DNA of 64,000 nucleotides from Eubacterium_G segne (GCF_014287775.1 NZ_JACOOZ010000001.1:434001-498000); one strand, 5' to 3'; shown: positions 1-8,252, numbered from the stretch's first letter. The notes: generated from the sequence alone by a model not told the origin. Numbers and translations are program-made.

Positions 1-1153
1 TAAATGTCTGTCCCGTATTCATTTCCATCACTGTAAAGTTATCCCCGGAACATTCTTCATCTTCCCTTGTTCTTCTTGCTGTTCCGCTAATTGTCATAAA
101 ATTAACTTCCTCAAAGAAACAATACTGACTAAAATCCTCTCTTAAATCCATTATGTTCTCCTTAGATGCCCGCATTTTCTTTCCTAAGGCTTCAGACACA
201 ACATTTTCCATTAATTCTACTTTTATGTCTCCTTTAGCCCTTTTCTTTGCCATCATGCGAACCTCCAGCCGTCCTTTTCCATTTTCATTAATGGATATTT
301 TTCTGGTAAGTATTTTTCTTTCTCTTAGCTTATGCTTTAAATAGTCATTCATTCCAAACAAAACCTTTGTTTCATCATACATGGGTTTGGTATAATACTC
401 CAAAAGTTTTGCCATTTCATTTAGCTGTATCGCCATTGCCTCCCTGGTTTCCAACATTTTGTTGTACCAAAGATAATTCAATCTGGCCCTTTCCAAATAC
501 TGTATCTGCCCATTTTCACACCCTCTGCATATATTTCCTTCAATTTCTCTCTCAATTACCCCCTCCATAGGAATTTCCTGATTCCGCTCAAAGGCTGACA
601 TTTTCTTTATTTCCGTTGCCAGACTTTTAAAAGCCTCAGATGTTCTTATCATTCCCTCATTCTTTTCATTTTCCAGATTCTTGTAATCTCCGGGATAATT
701 TTTGTCTCTTGGGTAATAATACATAACCTTTTTTACAAAGTATGTAAATATTATGGTGGTTGACCATGTAAGCATTACTATAGGAACTAATCCATATAAC
801 TCCCGCTTAACCATTCCATTCATAGCCCAGTCCATTGCTTCCACAGCCGTTGCTACTATAGATACTATTACCGCCGCAATATATGGATTGTATTCGGCCA
901 CTCCTTTTTTATATCCGCTTACACACAAGCCTGTTGTTGCCATCATTGTTCCATATTTTATTGCTGCTAATAATCCCCCCCACTTAAATATAGTAACTAC
1001 CATTATGGGCCATGCCACAAAAGGTAAAAATTTTACTATGCATAGCGCACTGTAGTAGCTTTCTGCTATAGGAAAAAATCCAAGCATTGGGACTATGCAG
1101 GTTCCCACTCCTATCATTAGTAGAAAAAATAATTTGAGTATTTTTCGGCTCAT
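1..1153 (-). CDS. spoIIE: Stage II sporulation protein E, partial (3' part beyond left edge)
   Basis: SpoIIE is a membrane-anchored PP2C phosphatase that dephosphorylates the anti-anti-sigma factor SpoIIAA and so activates sigma F in the forespore. About 384 residues are visible. The start ATG at 1153 follows a strong AGGAGG site. About five hydrophobic segments occupy residues 8 to 155, then comes a charged linker. The PP2C domain opens near residue 355 (GTARRTREDEECSGDNF, then a conserved MEMNTG). Bacillus SpoIIE has ten membrane segments over about 320 residues, so this membrane region is about half the usual size. The gene lies downstream of divIC, as in Bacillus, but has its own promoter after a terminator. 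The catalytic aspartates beyond the first block are outside the window. Confidence 0.93.
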   Translation of the reverse strand, partial: MSRKILKLFFLLMIGVGTCIVPMLGFFPIAESYYSALCIVKFLPFVAWPIMVVTIFKWGGLLAAIKYGTMMATTGLCVSGYKKGVAEYNPYIAAVIVSIVATAVEAMDWAMNGMVKRELYGLVPIVMLTWSTTIIFTYFVKKVMYYYPRDKNYPGDYKNLENEKNEGMIRTSEAFKSLATEIKKMSAFERNQEIPMEGVIEREIEGNICRGCENGQIQYLERARLNYLWYNKMLETREAMAIQLNEMAKLLEYYTKPMYDETKVLFGMNDYLKHKLRERKILTRKISINENGKGRLEVRMMAKKRAKGDIKVELMENVVSEALGKKMRASKENIMDLREDFSQYCFFEEVNFMTISGTARRTREDEECSGDNFTVMEMNTGQTF

Positions 1154-1185
1154 TACTCCCTCCTTGCTTATTTTTTACACAAGAA

Positions 1186-1252
1186 AGTATACCCCCTGTC
1201 AAAGTTTTTTTTTGTCAAAATAAAGGCTGATAATCCTTATAATTTTCGACAT
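1186..1252 (-). promoter_or_regulatory. Spo0A-type promoter of spoIIE
   Basis: On the minus strand a perfect TTGACA (1218-1213) and TATACT (1191-1186) are separated by 21 bp. This wide spacing is known for the Spo0A-activated sigma A promoter of Bacillus spoIIE. Three 0A-box matches surround it: TGTCGAAAA on the minus strand at 1252-1244, and TTTGTCAAA (1212-1220) and TGTCAAA (1198-1204) on the plus strand. The first of the plus-strand boxes lies over the -35 element. Function is inferred from these matches. Confidence 0.72.
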
Positions 1253-1258
1253 CAACTT

Positions 1259-1308
1259 AAAAAGGTTCCAAGGACTGCTAATTAGTAACATCCTCGAAAC
1301 CTTTTAAT
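1259..1308 (-). terminator. Terminator after divIC
   Basis: Inverted repeat AAAAGGTTTCGAGG / CCTTGGAACCTTTT followed by six Ts on the minus strand, directly after the divIC stop. It separates the yabPQ-divIC unit from spoIIE. Confidence 0.8.
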
Positions 1309-1641
1309 TTATTCTTCCGGCTTAATAATAACCTCATTAGGATAAAGCAATCCTAACTTCCTTGCCATCTCTTCTATATAACTGTCAGTCTTTACATATT
1401 CTTCTCTTTCCTTTAGTTCCTCTGACAGCTGTAATTCCTTTTCATACTTCTTCTGTAGCTTGCTTTCCTGTGCTTTTAGTTCATTTAAGGTTTTGTACTG
1501 GTTGTACATTTGTATGCCCATTACTATACAAAAAGCAACTACCACAAAAGATATGGAAAGTATCATTCTTTTACTCTTTATTCTTTTTTGCCTTATGGTG
1601 TTTAGCCTTGACGTGGCTCTTCTTCCGCTTTCTTCCGGCAT
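1309..1641 (-). CDS. divIC: Septum formation initiator, DivIC/FtsB family
   Basis: Small bitopic division protein of 110 residues that works with FtsL and DivIB at the septum. It has a basic cytoplasmic N-terminus, one membrane helix at about residues 27-45, then a coiled coil rich in Glu, Lys and Leu (50-90) and the C-terminal motif ARKLGLLYPNE typical of the family. The start at 1641 has an AAGGAA ribosome site and lies 71 bases inside yabQ. The alternative ATG at 1566, just after the yabQ stop, has no good ribosome site and would remove the basic N-terminus, so I keep 1641. The position after yabP-yabQ matches Bacillus. Confidence 0.88.
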   Translation of the reverse strand: MPEESGRRATSRLNTIRQKRIKSKRMILSISFVVVAFCIVMGIQMYNQYKTLNELKAQESKLQKKYEKELQLSEELKEREEYVKTDSYIEEMARKLGLLYPNEVIIKPEE

Positions 1642-2053
1642 TCTTTTTTTCCTTCTTTGCTCTTATATTTTTAATTACCTTATAAAATATAAGTTTAACC
1701 ACTTTACATAACTTTTTCAATGGCTTTGCTAAAATTCTGCCAAGTTTTTTTATTCTTAATGCTAAAGCATCTATAATTTTCCTGCCAATAATCCATTCAA
1801 AAACCGCCATGGTGCCAAGAGCCATAATCACAGAGAAAAAACGTGGTTTTCCATAATTGTATCTTAAAAATATGTTAAACATAAATATTGATGCAAAAGT
1901 CCAGTAAATGGCATCTTCAACTATTACCCTAAACAACTTTGCAGGAAATATCCGCCTTAATATCCGCACTACATCGTAGCATATTATTAAAACAATTCCC
2001 CCATAAATGCTCATAAGTATAAGCATTGCCTCTTCACTTATCTGCCCGCTCAT
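1571..2053 (-). CDS. yabQ: Spore cortex biosynthesis protein YabQ
   Basis: Membrane protein of 160 residues needed for spore cortex formation in Bacillus. Four hydrophobic segments lie in the first 95 residues. The family motif with YDVVRILRR follows the first helix. The last 60 residues are very rich in Lys and Arg, and this tail is coded in the part that overlaps divIC in another frame. The start codon shares one base with the yabP stop (TAATG), so translation is probably coupled. The lysine tail is longer than needed for the fold, and it may simply reflect the overlap with divIC. Confidence 0.85.
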   Translation of the reverse strand: MSGQISEEAMLILMSIYGGIVLIICYDVVRILRRIFPAKLFRVIVEDAIYWTFASIFMFNIFLRYNYGKPRFFSVIMALGTMAVFEWIIGRKIIDALALRIKKLGRILAKPLKKLCKVVKLIFYKVIKNIRAKKEKKNAGRKRKKSHVKAKHHKAKKNKE

Positions 2054-2337
2054 TATTTAAACATCCTTTTAAGAATGGATTTTCCTTTTTCTCCATAATC
2101 CTTAACATCTGAATAAACAATGCTGTCTACCGTTCCCTCAATATCTACTTCTCCCTTTTCAAGGCTAAGTCTTGTAACCTTAATGTCACTACCCTTAATA
2201 TGAATCATTCCCAAGGTTGATTCTAACAGAATCTGGGTTAAATCAAAGGATACAACATCTTTTATGCCTGTAAGGGTAAGGCGTTTTCTATTGTCCATTG
2301 AAAGTTTGTGAGATTTTGATATATTACTTTGTTCCAT
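2053..2337 (-). CDS. yabP: Sporulation protein YabP
   Basis: 94-residue YabP/YqfC-family protein. It is a mother-cell sporulation protein connected with cortex or coat formation in Bacillus, and its biochemical role is unknown. The sequence shows the family pattern: MDNRKRLTLTGIKDV, then FDLTQILLESTLGMIHIKG, then a beta-rich C-terminal half ending in VDSIVYSD. It is the first gene of the yabP-yabQ-divIC unit, and its stop overlaps the yabQ start by one base. Gene order hup-rqcP-yabP-yabQ-divIC is strongly conserved in spore-forming Clostridia. Confidence 0.87.
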   Translation of the reverse strand: MEQSNISKSHKLSMDNRKRLTLTGIKDVVSFDLTQILLESTLGMIHIKGSDIKVTRLSLEKGEVDIEGTVDSIVYSDVKDYGEKGKSILKRMFK

Positions 2338-2410
2338 AGGATAACCACCCCAAATTTCTTATAGGACAATATATTCACAATAACATAATTTATGCTTTTA
2401 AGTTGCCTTA

Positions 2411-2653
2411 TCAGCTTAAATCCTTATACATTTCTGAAGCGGCTTCCTTCTTTACCGTCTCGTTTAAATTTAACACCTCTACCTTTACGGTTCTTTGTCC
2501 AAACTGTATCTGTATAATGTCACCTACCTTAACATCATAGGATGCCTTAACCACCTTGTCGTTTACTAAAACTCTTCCGGCATCGCATGCATCATTGGCA
2601 ACTGTACGTCTTTTTATTATTCTTGATACCTTTAAAAATTTATCTATTCTCAT
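2411..2653 (-). CDS. rqcP: S4-domain RNA-binding protein RqcP (YabO/HslR family)
   Basis: An 80-residue protein that is almost entirely an S4 RNA-binding fold (residues 1-60: MRIDKFLKVSRIIKRRT, then AGRVLVNDKVVKASYDVKVGD). Bacterial RqcP binds stalled 50S subunits and helps RqcH add C-terminal alanine tails to the nascent chain during ribosome-associated quality control. The start at 2653 is preceded by AAAGGAGGC. It lies directly after the hup terminator and 73 bases before yabP. Small heat-shock HslR proteins share the same fold, but length and neighbourhood favour RqcP. Confidence 0.88.
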   Translation of the reverse strand: MRIDKFLKVSRIIKRRTVANDACDAGRVLVNDKVVKASYDVKVGDIIQIQFGQRTVKVEVLNLNETVKKEAASEMYKDLS

Positions 2654-2687
2654 TTCTGTGCCTCCTTTTTTTTAATGTAAATATAAT

Positions 2688-2727
2688 AAAAAAAATAAAT
2701 GCGTACTCACAAAAGTTGTAAGTACGC
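2688..2727 (-). terminator. Terminator between hup and rqcP
   Basis: Stem GCGTACT / AGTACGC (2701-2727) followed on the minus strand by a long T-rich tract. It ends the hup transcript before rqcP. Confidence 0.8.
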
Positions 2728-2752
2728 AATGCTTTCAATAACTATAACTTAC

Positions 2753-2853
2753 GAAACGGTGTAGGATTACCGTTTCATAAATTTGCTTCGCAAATCACGC
2801 CATTTCATGGCTGGTCAACTACGATTTCGAAACACCTGATGTGTTTCAAAATC
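2753..2853. repeat. Cluster of four consecutive palindromes downstream of hup
   Basis: Four palindromes fill the hup 3' region: GAAACGG/CCGTTTC (2753-2776), ATTTGCTTCGCAAAT (2781-2795), GCCATTTCATGGC (2799-2811) and GATTTCGAAACAC/GTGTTTCAAAATC (2823-2853, one mismatch). None has a T-tract and no ORF fits. It could be a dispersed palindromic element or a structured 3' UTR of the hup mRNA. Confidence 0.6.
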
Positions 2854-2866
2854 TATATATTACAAA

Positions 2867-3139
2867 TTAGTTAAGAGCGTTCTTTAAAGCTGCACCAGCT
2901 TTGAATTTAGGAACCTTAGCTGCAGGAATTGTGATTTTTTCCTTTGTTGCAGGATTGATTCCCTGACGTTCAGGTCTTTCAGCTGCTTCAAATGTACCAA
3001 ATCCAACTAACTGAATCTTTTCACCTTTCTTCATTTCTTCTACTACAACGTCTGTGAAAGCCTTAACTGCTTTAGCTGCGTCTGTCTTTGAAATTCCAGC
3101 TTCTTCTGCGATAGCTGCTACGAATTCTGTCTTGTTCAT
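2867..3139 (-). CDS. hup: DNA-binding protein HU
   Basis: 90-residue histone-like HU protein that bends and compacts DNA as a dimer. The whole length matches the family: MNKTEFVAAIAEEAGISK, then GFGTFEAAERPERQGINP (DNA-binding arm with the intercalating Pro) and VPKFKAGAALKNALN at the end. The start at 3139 has GGAGG seven bases upstream. The gene is transcribed from its own strong promoter and is separated from galM upstream and from rqcP downstream. HU next to rqcP-yabP-yabQ is common in Clostridia. Confidence 0.96.
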   Translation of the reverse strand: MNKTEFVAAIAEEAGISKTDAAKAVKAFTDVVVEEMKKGEKIQLVGFGTFEAAERPERQGINPATKEKITIPAAKVPKFKAGAALKNALN

Positions 3140-3202
3140 CGTTATTCCTCCTTGATAATTATCTTGATTATTAATGAGATTCTTCTCTCATCATCTATAA
3201 AG

Positions 3203-3231
3203 TTTATACTCTATTTAATATCCTTTGTCAA
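3203..3231 (-). promoter_or_regulatory. hup promoter
   Basis: TTGACA (3231-3226), 17-bp spacer, TATAAA (3208-3203) on the minus strand, about 65 bases before the HU start. This is a near-consensus sigma A promoter, as expected for an abundant protein. Confidence 0.8.
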
Positions 3232-3261
3232 GGAAAACTGCCTATTTTATGGGGTTTTCCC

Positions 3262-4314
3262 TTATTTCTGCCTTGTGTAAAATTTCATCTGTATATTCAA
3301 ATGATACTCATCATCAGGCAACAATATTCCCGATTTGAAATTCCTTTCATTTATGTGATTTGGAAAATATTGAGGTTCTAAGCAAAAAGCTTCTCTTTTC
3401 TGATATATTGCCCCATTTTTCCCTGATTCATTCTCCACAAAGTTTGCAGTATATAACTGTATTCCCGGAGTGTCTGCATATAATTCCATTACAATTCCCG
3501 ACTTATCGCCATAAACTGTGGCTGCCTTTACTAACTCATTGCCTTCTTTATCTATAACAAAATTATGGTCATATCCACTTCCAAATGCCAGCTGTTCATC
3601 CTGACAGTGAATATCCTTTCCTATGTTTTTTCCCTTTGTAAAATCAAATGGTGTACCCTGTACGTTTCTAATTTCACCGGTAGGTATGGATTCTTTTGAT
3701 TTCACCGGGGTAAAATATTTTCCATTTAGTTTTAGTACATGATTATATATACTGCCACTGCTATGACCATTTAAGTTGTAGTAGGAATGATTTGTAAAAT
3801 TTGCCACTGTTGTTTTATCTGTTTTTGCCTTGTATGACAGCTTAAGGGTGTTATCCTCTAACAGTGTATATGTAAGGATAATCTCCATATTTCCGGGAAA
3901 TCCCTGTTCCATATCCCTGCTTAATATCTTGAAAGATATGCTGTTTTCATTTTCTTCCCCGCATTTTTTCCACATTTTATGGGCAGTGCAGTTTTTTCCG
4001 CTATGAAGATTATTTTTTCCATCATTAGCTTCAAGTTTGTACTCTACACCCTCTATCTCGCATTTGGCATCTGATATTCTGTTGGCATTTCTACATACGT
4101 TTGCTCCAAAAAATGTATTAGAATTTTCATATTCCGCCCCGCTGTCGTAACCTAAAACCACGTCCGTTAAAACATTATTTTTATCCTTAACTTCTATGGA
4201 AACCAAAGTTGCCCCAAAATCCGTGACTTTCACTTTCATTCCATTTTTGTTTTCCAACGTATATAACGTTGCAACTGTATTGTCTGATACCCTTCCAAAC
4301 TCTTCTTTTTTCAT
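3262..4314 (-). CDS. galM: Aldose 1-epimerase (galactose mutarotase)
   Basis: Interconverts beta- and alpha-galactose so that galactokinase can use the sugar. The 350-residue length is typical. Visible motifs are FGANVCRNANRI near the N-terminus, NFTNHSYYNLNGH with the catalytic His in the centre, and GSGYDHNFVID with the substrate-binding Asp. The general base Glu is expected near the C-terminus (CLEPQYFPNH). The start follows four bases after the stop of the LacI-family regulator gene, so the two genes form one unit, divergent from galK-galT. A weak stem (GGAAAAC/GTTTTCC) lies after the stop, just before the hup promoter. Confidence 0.93.
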   Translation of the reverse strand: MKKEEFGRVSDNTVATLYTLENKNGMKVKVTDFGATLVSIEVKDKNNVLTDVVLGYDSGAEYENSNTFFGANVCRNANRISDAKCEIEGVEYKLEANDGKNNLHSGKNCTAHKMWKKCGEENENSISFKILSRDMEQGFPGNMEIILTYTLLEDNTLKLSYKAKTDKTTVANFTNHSYYNLNGHSSGSIYNHVLKLNGKYFTPVKSKESIPTGEIRNVQGTPFDFTKGKNIGKDIHCQDEQLAFGSGYDHNFVIDKEGNELVKAATVYGDKSGIVMELYADTPGIQLYTANFVENESGKNGAIYQKREAFCLEPQYFPNHINERNFKSGILLPDDEYHLNIQMKFYTRQK

Positions 4315-4318
4315 TTTA

Positions 4319-5314
4319 CTATTTTACCTTTCCACAGCTTTTTCTATTAACAAGTTTACATGCCATTTTTATTCTAATGGGTGCATTACGGCTTAAATTG
4401 GAATTTGCGAACAAAATATTTACACCATATTGTCCCATTTCATATGCAGGAGCATGTACCGTGGCAAGCTCCGGTGTGGAATAACGACATATGTCTGAAT
4501 CATCAAATCCCATAACTGACACCCTTTCCGGTACATTAATTTTATAATCTCCCAGTGCCTTTATGGCTCCTATGGCAATCTGGTCGCTGGCTGCAAATAC
4601 CCCGGTAGGCAAGTCTCCGGATTTTATTATTTCCTCCATCATTTCATAGCCTGAATCTACGGAATACATACCTGTTTTTAACCATTTTTCGTATTCATAT
4701 CCACGACTTTCACAAAATTCACAGTAATATCTTTTTCTGTCATCTTCAAATTCCGTATTTTCATCCAGATATTCCATTCCTCCTAAAAATGCCACCTGTT
4801 TATGTCCCAATTCTTCAAAATATTCCATAACATCATAAACAGCCTTTTTAAAGTCCATTGTAATGGAAGATGCCAGATAATTTTTAACAGGCATATCCAA
4901 AAATACTATATTATCTGTTATTTCTATTAATTCCTTTATTTCAATATCACTGAATTTTCCAATGCATATTAGTCCGTCGACACTTTCTAACTGTTCCAGG
5001 TAATTAACATCAGTTTTAAAGGTTCTTACTATTTCCACGCTGTTTTTCAGGCAAAAATCTTCTACACCTCTTCTAATATCTAAGTAATAACTGTCCTCCA
5101 TTTCCTGCTTTGGTGAAAACCATTGTAAAATTCCCAGTTTAAACAGGGCTTTGCTGGCTTTGGGTATTTTTTTATACCCCAGCTTCTTTGCCACTTTCAT
5201 TACTTTCCGTTTAGTTTCTAATGAAGCTGATAATGTAGGATCATTGTTAAGTATTCTTGACACTGCCGATACACTTACTCCTGATTTTTCAGCTATATCC
5301 TTAATCCTTGCCAT
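4319..5314 (-). CDS. galR: LacI/GalR-family transcriptional regulator of the gal genes
   Basis: A 331-residue repressor. Residues 1-50 form the LacI helix-turn-helix (MARIKDIAEKSGVSVSAVSRILN), followed by a hinge and a periplasmic-binding-like effector domain (GHKQVAFLGG near 175, GVFAASDQIAIGA near 235, VSVMGFDDSD near 270). It is in one unit with galM and divergent from galK-galT. The shared 160-bp control region holds four copies of TTTACTAAA-type sites, which fit GalR operators of other Firmicutes. Galactose or a derivative as effector is inferred from context. The symbol is by analogy. Confidence 0.88.
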   Translation of the reverse strand: MARIKDIAEKSGVSVSAVSRILNNDPTLSASLETKRKVMKVAKKLGYKKIPKASKALFKLGILQWFSPKQEMEDSYYLDIRRGVEDFCLKNSVEIVRTFKTDVNYLEQLESVDGLICIGKFSDIEIKELIEITDNIVFLDMPVKNYLASSITMDFKKAVYDVMEYFEELGHKQVAFLGGMEYLDENTEFEDDRKRYYCEFCESRGYEYEKWLKTGMYSVDSGYEMMEEIIKSGDLPTGVFAASDQIAIGAIKALGDYKINVPERVSVMGFDDSDICRYSTPELATVHAPAYEMGQYGVNILFANSNLSRNAPIRIKMACKLVNRKSCGKVK

Positions 5315-5371
5315 ATATAACCTCCACGTTATGTATTACATCTTTTACAAGTATATATTATTTTTATAAAT

Positions 5372-5452
5372 TTTACTAGTTTTTTTAAAAATTTAGTAAA
5401 TATTTTCATGAAAGTGTTGATTTTTTACTAAACTTATTATATATTTACTAAA
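5372..5452. promoter_or_regulatory. gal control region: galK promoter with four GalR-type operators
   Basis: TTGATT (5417-5422), 17-bp spacer and TATATT (5440-5445) form the galK promoter. Four operator-like sites are present: TTTACTAGT (5372-5380), TTTAGTAAA (5392-5400), TTTACTAAA (5424-5432, in the spacer) and TTTACTAAA (5444-5452, over the -10 edge). They form two pairs with 20-base spacing, so a repressor could bind on one DNA face and block both divergent units. Confidence 0.68.
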
Positions 5453-5475
5453 AAGGATAGATTCGGAGGTACAAA

Positions 5476-6759
5476 ATGATTAACTCAGGAGAAATATTAA
5501 GAAAATTTGAAAATAAAGAATTTGACGATGTATTGATAAAGCTTTACCCGGACAATAGGGAAGCCATTAATTATCAGAGAAAACGTTATACTGATATGAT
5601 TAATAAAAGTATTTCTTTGTTTGGTGACACAGACGTTGAAATATACAGTGCTCCAGGAAGAACGGAAGTAGGCGGTAATCATACAGACCACCAGCATGGC
5701 GAGGTTCTTGCTGCTTCCATCAATCTTGATGCCATAGCTATAGTTTCTAACAATTCCCATAATAAGATTAATATATATTCCATAGGATATGCACCTATAG
5801 AAATTGATTTAAATAATATTTCCTACAACAAAGAGGAAGAAGGCACTACAACTTCCATTATTAAAGGGGTATTAAATGGTTTTACTAATCACGGCTTTAA
5901 AATCGGAGGATTTAACGCCTGCATAACCAGTGATGTGTTAAACGGTGCAGGTCTTTCATCTTCTGCTGCATTTGAAACCCTTATAGGCACTATTCTTTCA
6001 GGGCTTTTTAACAACATGACTATTTCTCCTGTGGATATTGCCATTATCGGTCAGTATGCTGAAAATCAGTTTTTTGGAAAACCTTGCGGATTAATGGATC
6101 AGATGGCATGTTCAGTAGGTAATTTTGTTCACATTAATTTCAAGAATCCGGAAAAACCTGTTATAGAACAGGTTAATTTTGACCTGAATAAAGAGGGATA
6201 TTCTCTTTGTATCGTGGACACAAAGGGTTCCCATGCTGATTTAACAGATGATTATGCCAGCATTCCTTATGAAATGAAGGAAGTTGCCGCTGCCATGGGT
6301 AAAAATTTGTTAGGTGAAATAAATAGTGAGGAATTTTTTAATGAAATTCCCGTGCTTTCTAAAAAAGTCAGTTCAAGAGCAATTCTTAGGGCAATTCATT
6401 TCTTTAACGAAAACAGACGTGTTCAGGTTGAAAGTAAGGCATTAAAGAATTACGAGTTTGAGGAATTTTTGCACACTGTAAAGGAATCCGGAGATTCTTC
6501 TTATAAACTTCTTCAAAATATTTATTCTCCAAAGGACGCCACAAATCAGCCTATTTCCCTGGCACTTACCCTTACGGAAAACTTTTTGGGTGATGACGGT
6601 GTGTGCCGTGTTCACGGCGGTGGATTTGCCGGAACCATTCAGGTTTTCGTAAAAAACAGTATTGTTGATGAATATAAAAAATATATAGAAAAAGTTTTTG
6701 GAACTGATTCCTGTCATATTTTATCCATTAGAAACGTGGGAGGTACCAAAGTATGTTAG
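5476..6759 (+). CDS. galK: Galactokinase
   Basis: ATP-dependent phosphorylation of alpha-galactose to galactose 1-phosphate, first committed step of the Leloir pathway. It is a GHMP-kinase family protein of 427 residues. The substrate motif PGRTEVGGNHTDHQHG lies near residue 60, the ATP-binding LNGAGLSSSAAFE near 155 and the third motif VHGGGFAGTIQVF near 380. The signature differs slightly from the E. coli GRxNxIGEHTDY form, as in other Clostridia. The ATG at 5476 has GGAGG eight bases upstream. The stop overlaps the galT start by 7 bases. Confidence 0.95.
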   Translation: MINSGEILRKFENKEFDDVLIKLYPDNREAINYQRKRYTDMINKSISLFGDTDVEIYSAPGRTEVGGNHTDHQHGEVLAASINLDAIAIVSNNSHNKINIYSIGYAPIEIDLNNISYNKEEEGTTTSIIKGVLNGFTNHGFKIGGFNACITSDVLNGAGLSSSAAFETLIGTILSGLFNNMTISPVDIAIIGQYAENQFFGKPCGLMDQMACSVGNFVHINFKNPEKPVIEQVNFDLNKEGYSLCIVDTKGSHADLTDDYASIPYEMKEVAAAMGKNLLGEINSEEFFNEIPVLSKKVSSRAILRAIHFFNENRRVQVESKALKNYEFEEFLHTVKESGDSSYKLLQNIYSPKDATNQPISLALTLTENFLGDDGVCRVHGGGFAGTIQVFVKNSIVDEYKKYIEKVFGTDSCHILSIRNVGGTKVC

Positions 6760-8243
6760 ATACATATATTAAACAATTAGTTACTTACGGAATAAGGAAA
6801 GATTTAATTAAAGAGGCGGATAAATATTACTGCATAAATACTATTATTTCATTATATAACAGGGATTATTTTTCAAATCCTGATATAGATAATGACCTTC
6901 CCTCTCTTAATGAAATACTTAAGTCTTTAACTGATATTGCAGTAGAAAAAAATCTCATACCTGACAGCATAACCTACAGGGATTTATTTGATACTAAATT
7001 AATGGGTTGTATCACTCCTATGCCTTCACAGGTTCAGGAGAATTTTAAAAAGCATTATGAAATATCCCCTAAAGCTGCAACAGATTTTTACTATAATTTC
7101 AGTTGCAATACTAATTATATTCGTTTAGACAGAATTGCAAAAGACTTAAAGTGGAAAGTTAATTCTGATTACGGAGAATTAGACATTACCATTAATTTAT
7201 CCAAACCTGAAAAAGATCCTAAGGCAATTGCTGCTGCAAAGAATGTTAAGTCCTCTGACTATCCTAAGTGTTTTCTTTGTAAGGAAAATGAGGGCTATGC
7301 AGGTCATGTAAACCACCCTGCCCGGGAAAATCACAGGATTATTCCCTTAACTCTTAATGGTACCCCGTGGTATCTTCAATACTCCCCTTATGTGTACTAC
7401 AATGAACACTGTATTGTGTTTAATGGTGAGCATGTTCCTATGAAGATAGACAAATCCACCTTTGTAAAGCTTTTTGACTTTGTTAAAATGTTTCCTCACT
7501 ATTTTATTGGTTCTAATGCAGACCTTCCAATTGTTGGAGGCTCCATACTAAGCCATGACCATTTTCAGGGAGGAAATTATACTTTTGCCATGGCAAAGGC
7601 TTCATCATTATATTCATTTAATGTAGAGGGATACCCTAATGTTTCCTGTGACATATTAAAATGGCCTTTATCAGTGATACGACTTACTTCAGATTCCACT
7701 GAAGATATTATAGACTTAGCTGAACACATTCTTAATAAATGGCGTAGTTACACTGATAGTGATGCTTATATTTTTGCCAAAACAGACAACGAGCTTCACA
7801 ATACCATTACCCCAATTGCCCGTTTTAGAAATGGTAAATATGAGCTGGATTTAACTCTCAGAAATAATATTACTACTAAAGAGCATCCTCTTGGGTTATA
7901 CCACCCTCATGAGGAGCTACACCATATTAAAAAAGAAAATATCGGGCTTATAGAAGTAATGGGACTGGCAGTTCTTCCATCAAGGCTTAAAGAGGAAATG
8001 AATCTGCTGGCAAATTATATAATAAATGAAAAGGACATTTCCTCAAACAGTCACATAGCAAAGCATGAAAAATGGGTCAAAGACATTCTGACCCATAGAA
8101 ATGACATAACATGTGATAATATCTTTTCCGTTTTACAGGATGAAATAGGAAAAGTTTTCATAAAAGTTTTAGAAGATGCCGGTGTTTATAAGTGTACCCC
8201 TGACGGACTTACATCCTTTAAAAAATTTATAAACACCTTATAA
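6753..8243 (+). CDS. galT: UDP-glucose--hexose-1-phosphate uridylyltransferase, class II
   Basis: Exchanges UDP between UDP-glucose and galactose 1-phosphate. The protein belongs to the long Gram-positive class II (496 residues, not the about 350 of E. coli GalT). Features include the N-terminal MGCITPMPSQV, the CFLCKENEGYAGHVNHPARENHR segment in two parts, GGSILSHDHFQGG near residue 270 with catalytic-type histidines, and LGLYHPHEELHHIKKENIGLIEVMG near 390. It overlaps galK by 7 bases, and a strong terminator follows. No galE is visible in the window, so the epimerase must be elsewhere. Confidence 0.94.
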   Translation: MLDTYIKQLVTYGIRKDLIKEADKYYCINTIISLYNRDYFSNPDIDNDLPSLNEILKSLTDIAVEKNLIPDSITYRDLFDTKLMGCITPMPSQVQENFKKHYEISPKAATDFYYNFSCNTNYIRLDRIAKDLKWKVNSDYGELDITINLSKPEKDPKAIAAAKNVKSSDYPKCFLCKENEGYAGHVNHPARENHRIIPLTLNGTPWYLQYSPYVYYNEHCIVFNGEHVPMKIDKSTFVKLFDFVKMFPHYFIGSNADLPIVGGSILSHDHFQGGNYTFAMAKASSLYSFNVEGYPNVSCDILKWPLSVIRLTSDSTEDIIDLAEHILNKWRSYTDSDAYIFAKTDNELHNTITPIARFRNGKYELDLTLRNNITTKEHPLGLYHPHEELHHIKKENIGLIEVMGLAVLPSRLKEEMNLLANYIINEKDISSNSHIAKHEKWVKDILTHRNDITCDNIFSVLQDEIGKVFIKVLEDAGVYKCTPDGLTSFKKFINTL

Positions 8244-8252
8244 TATCCTCCC

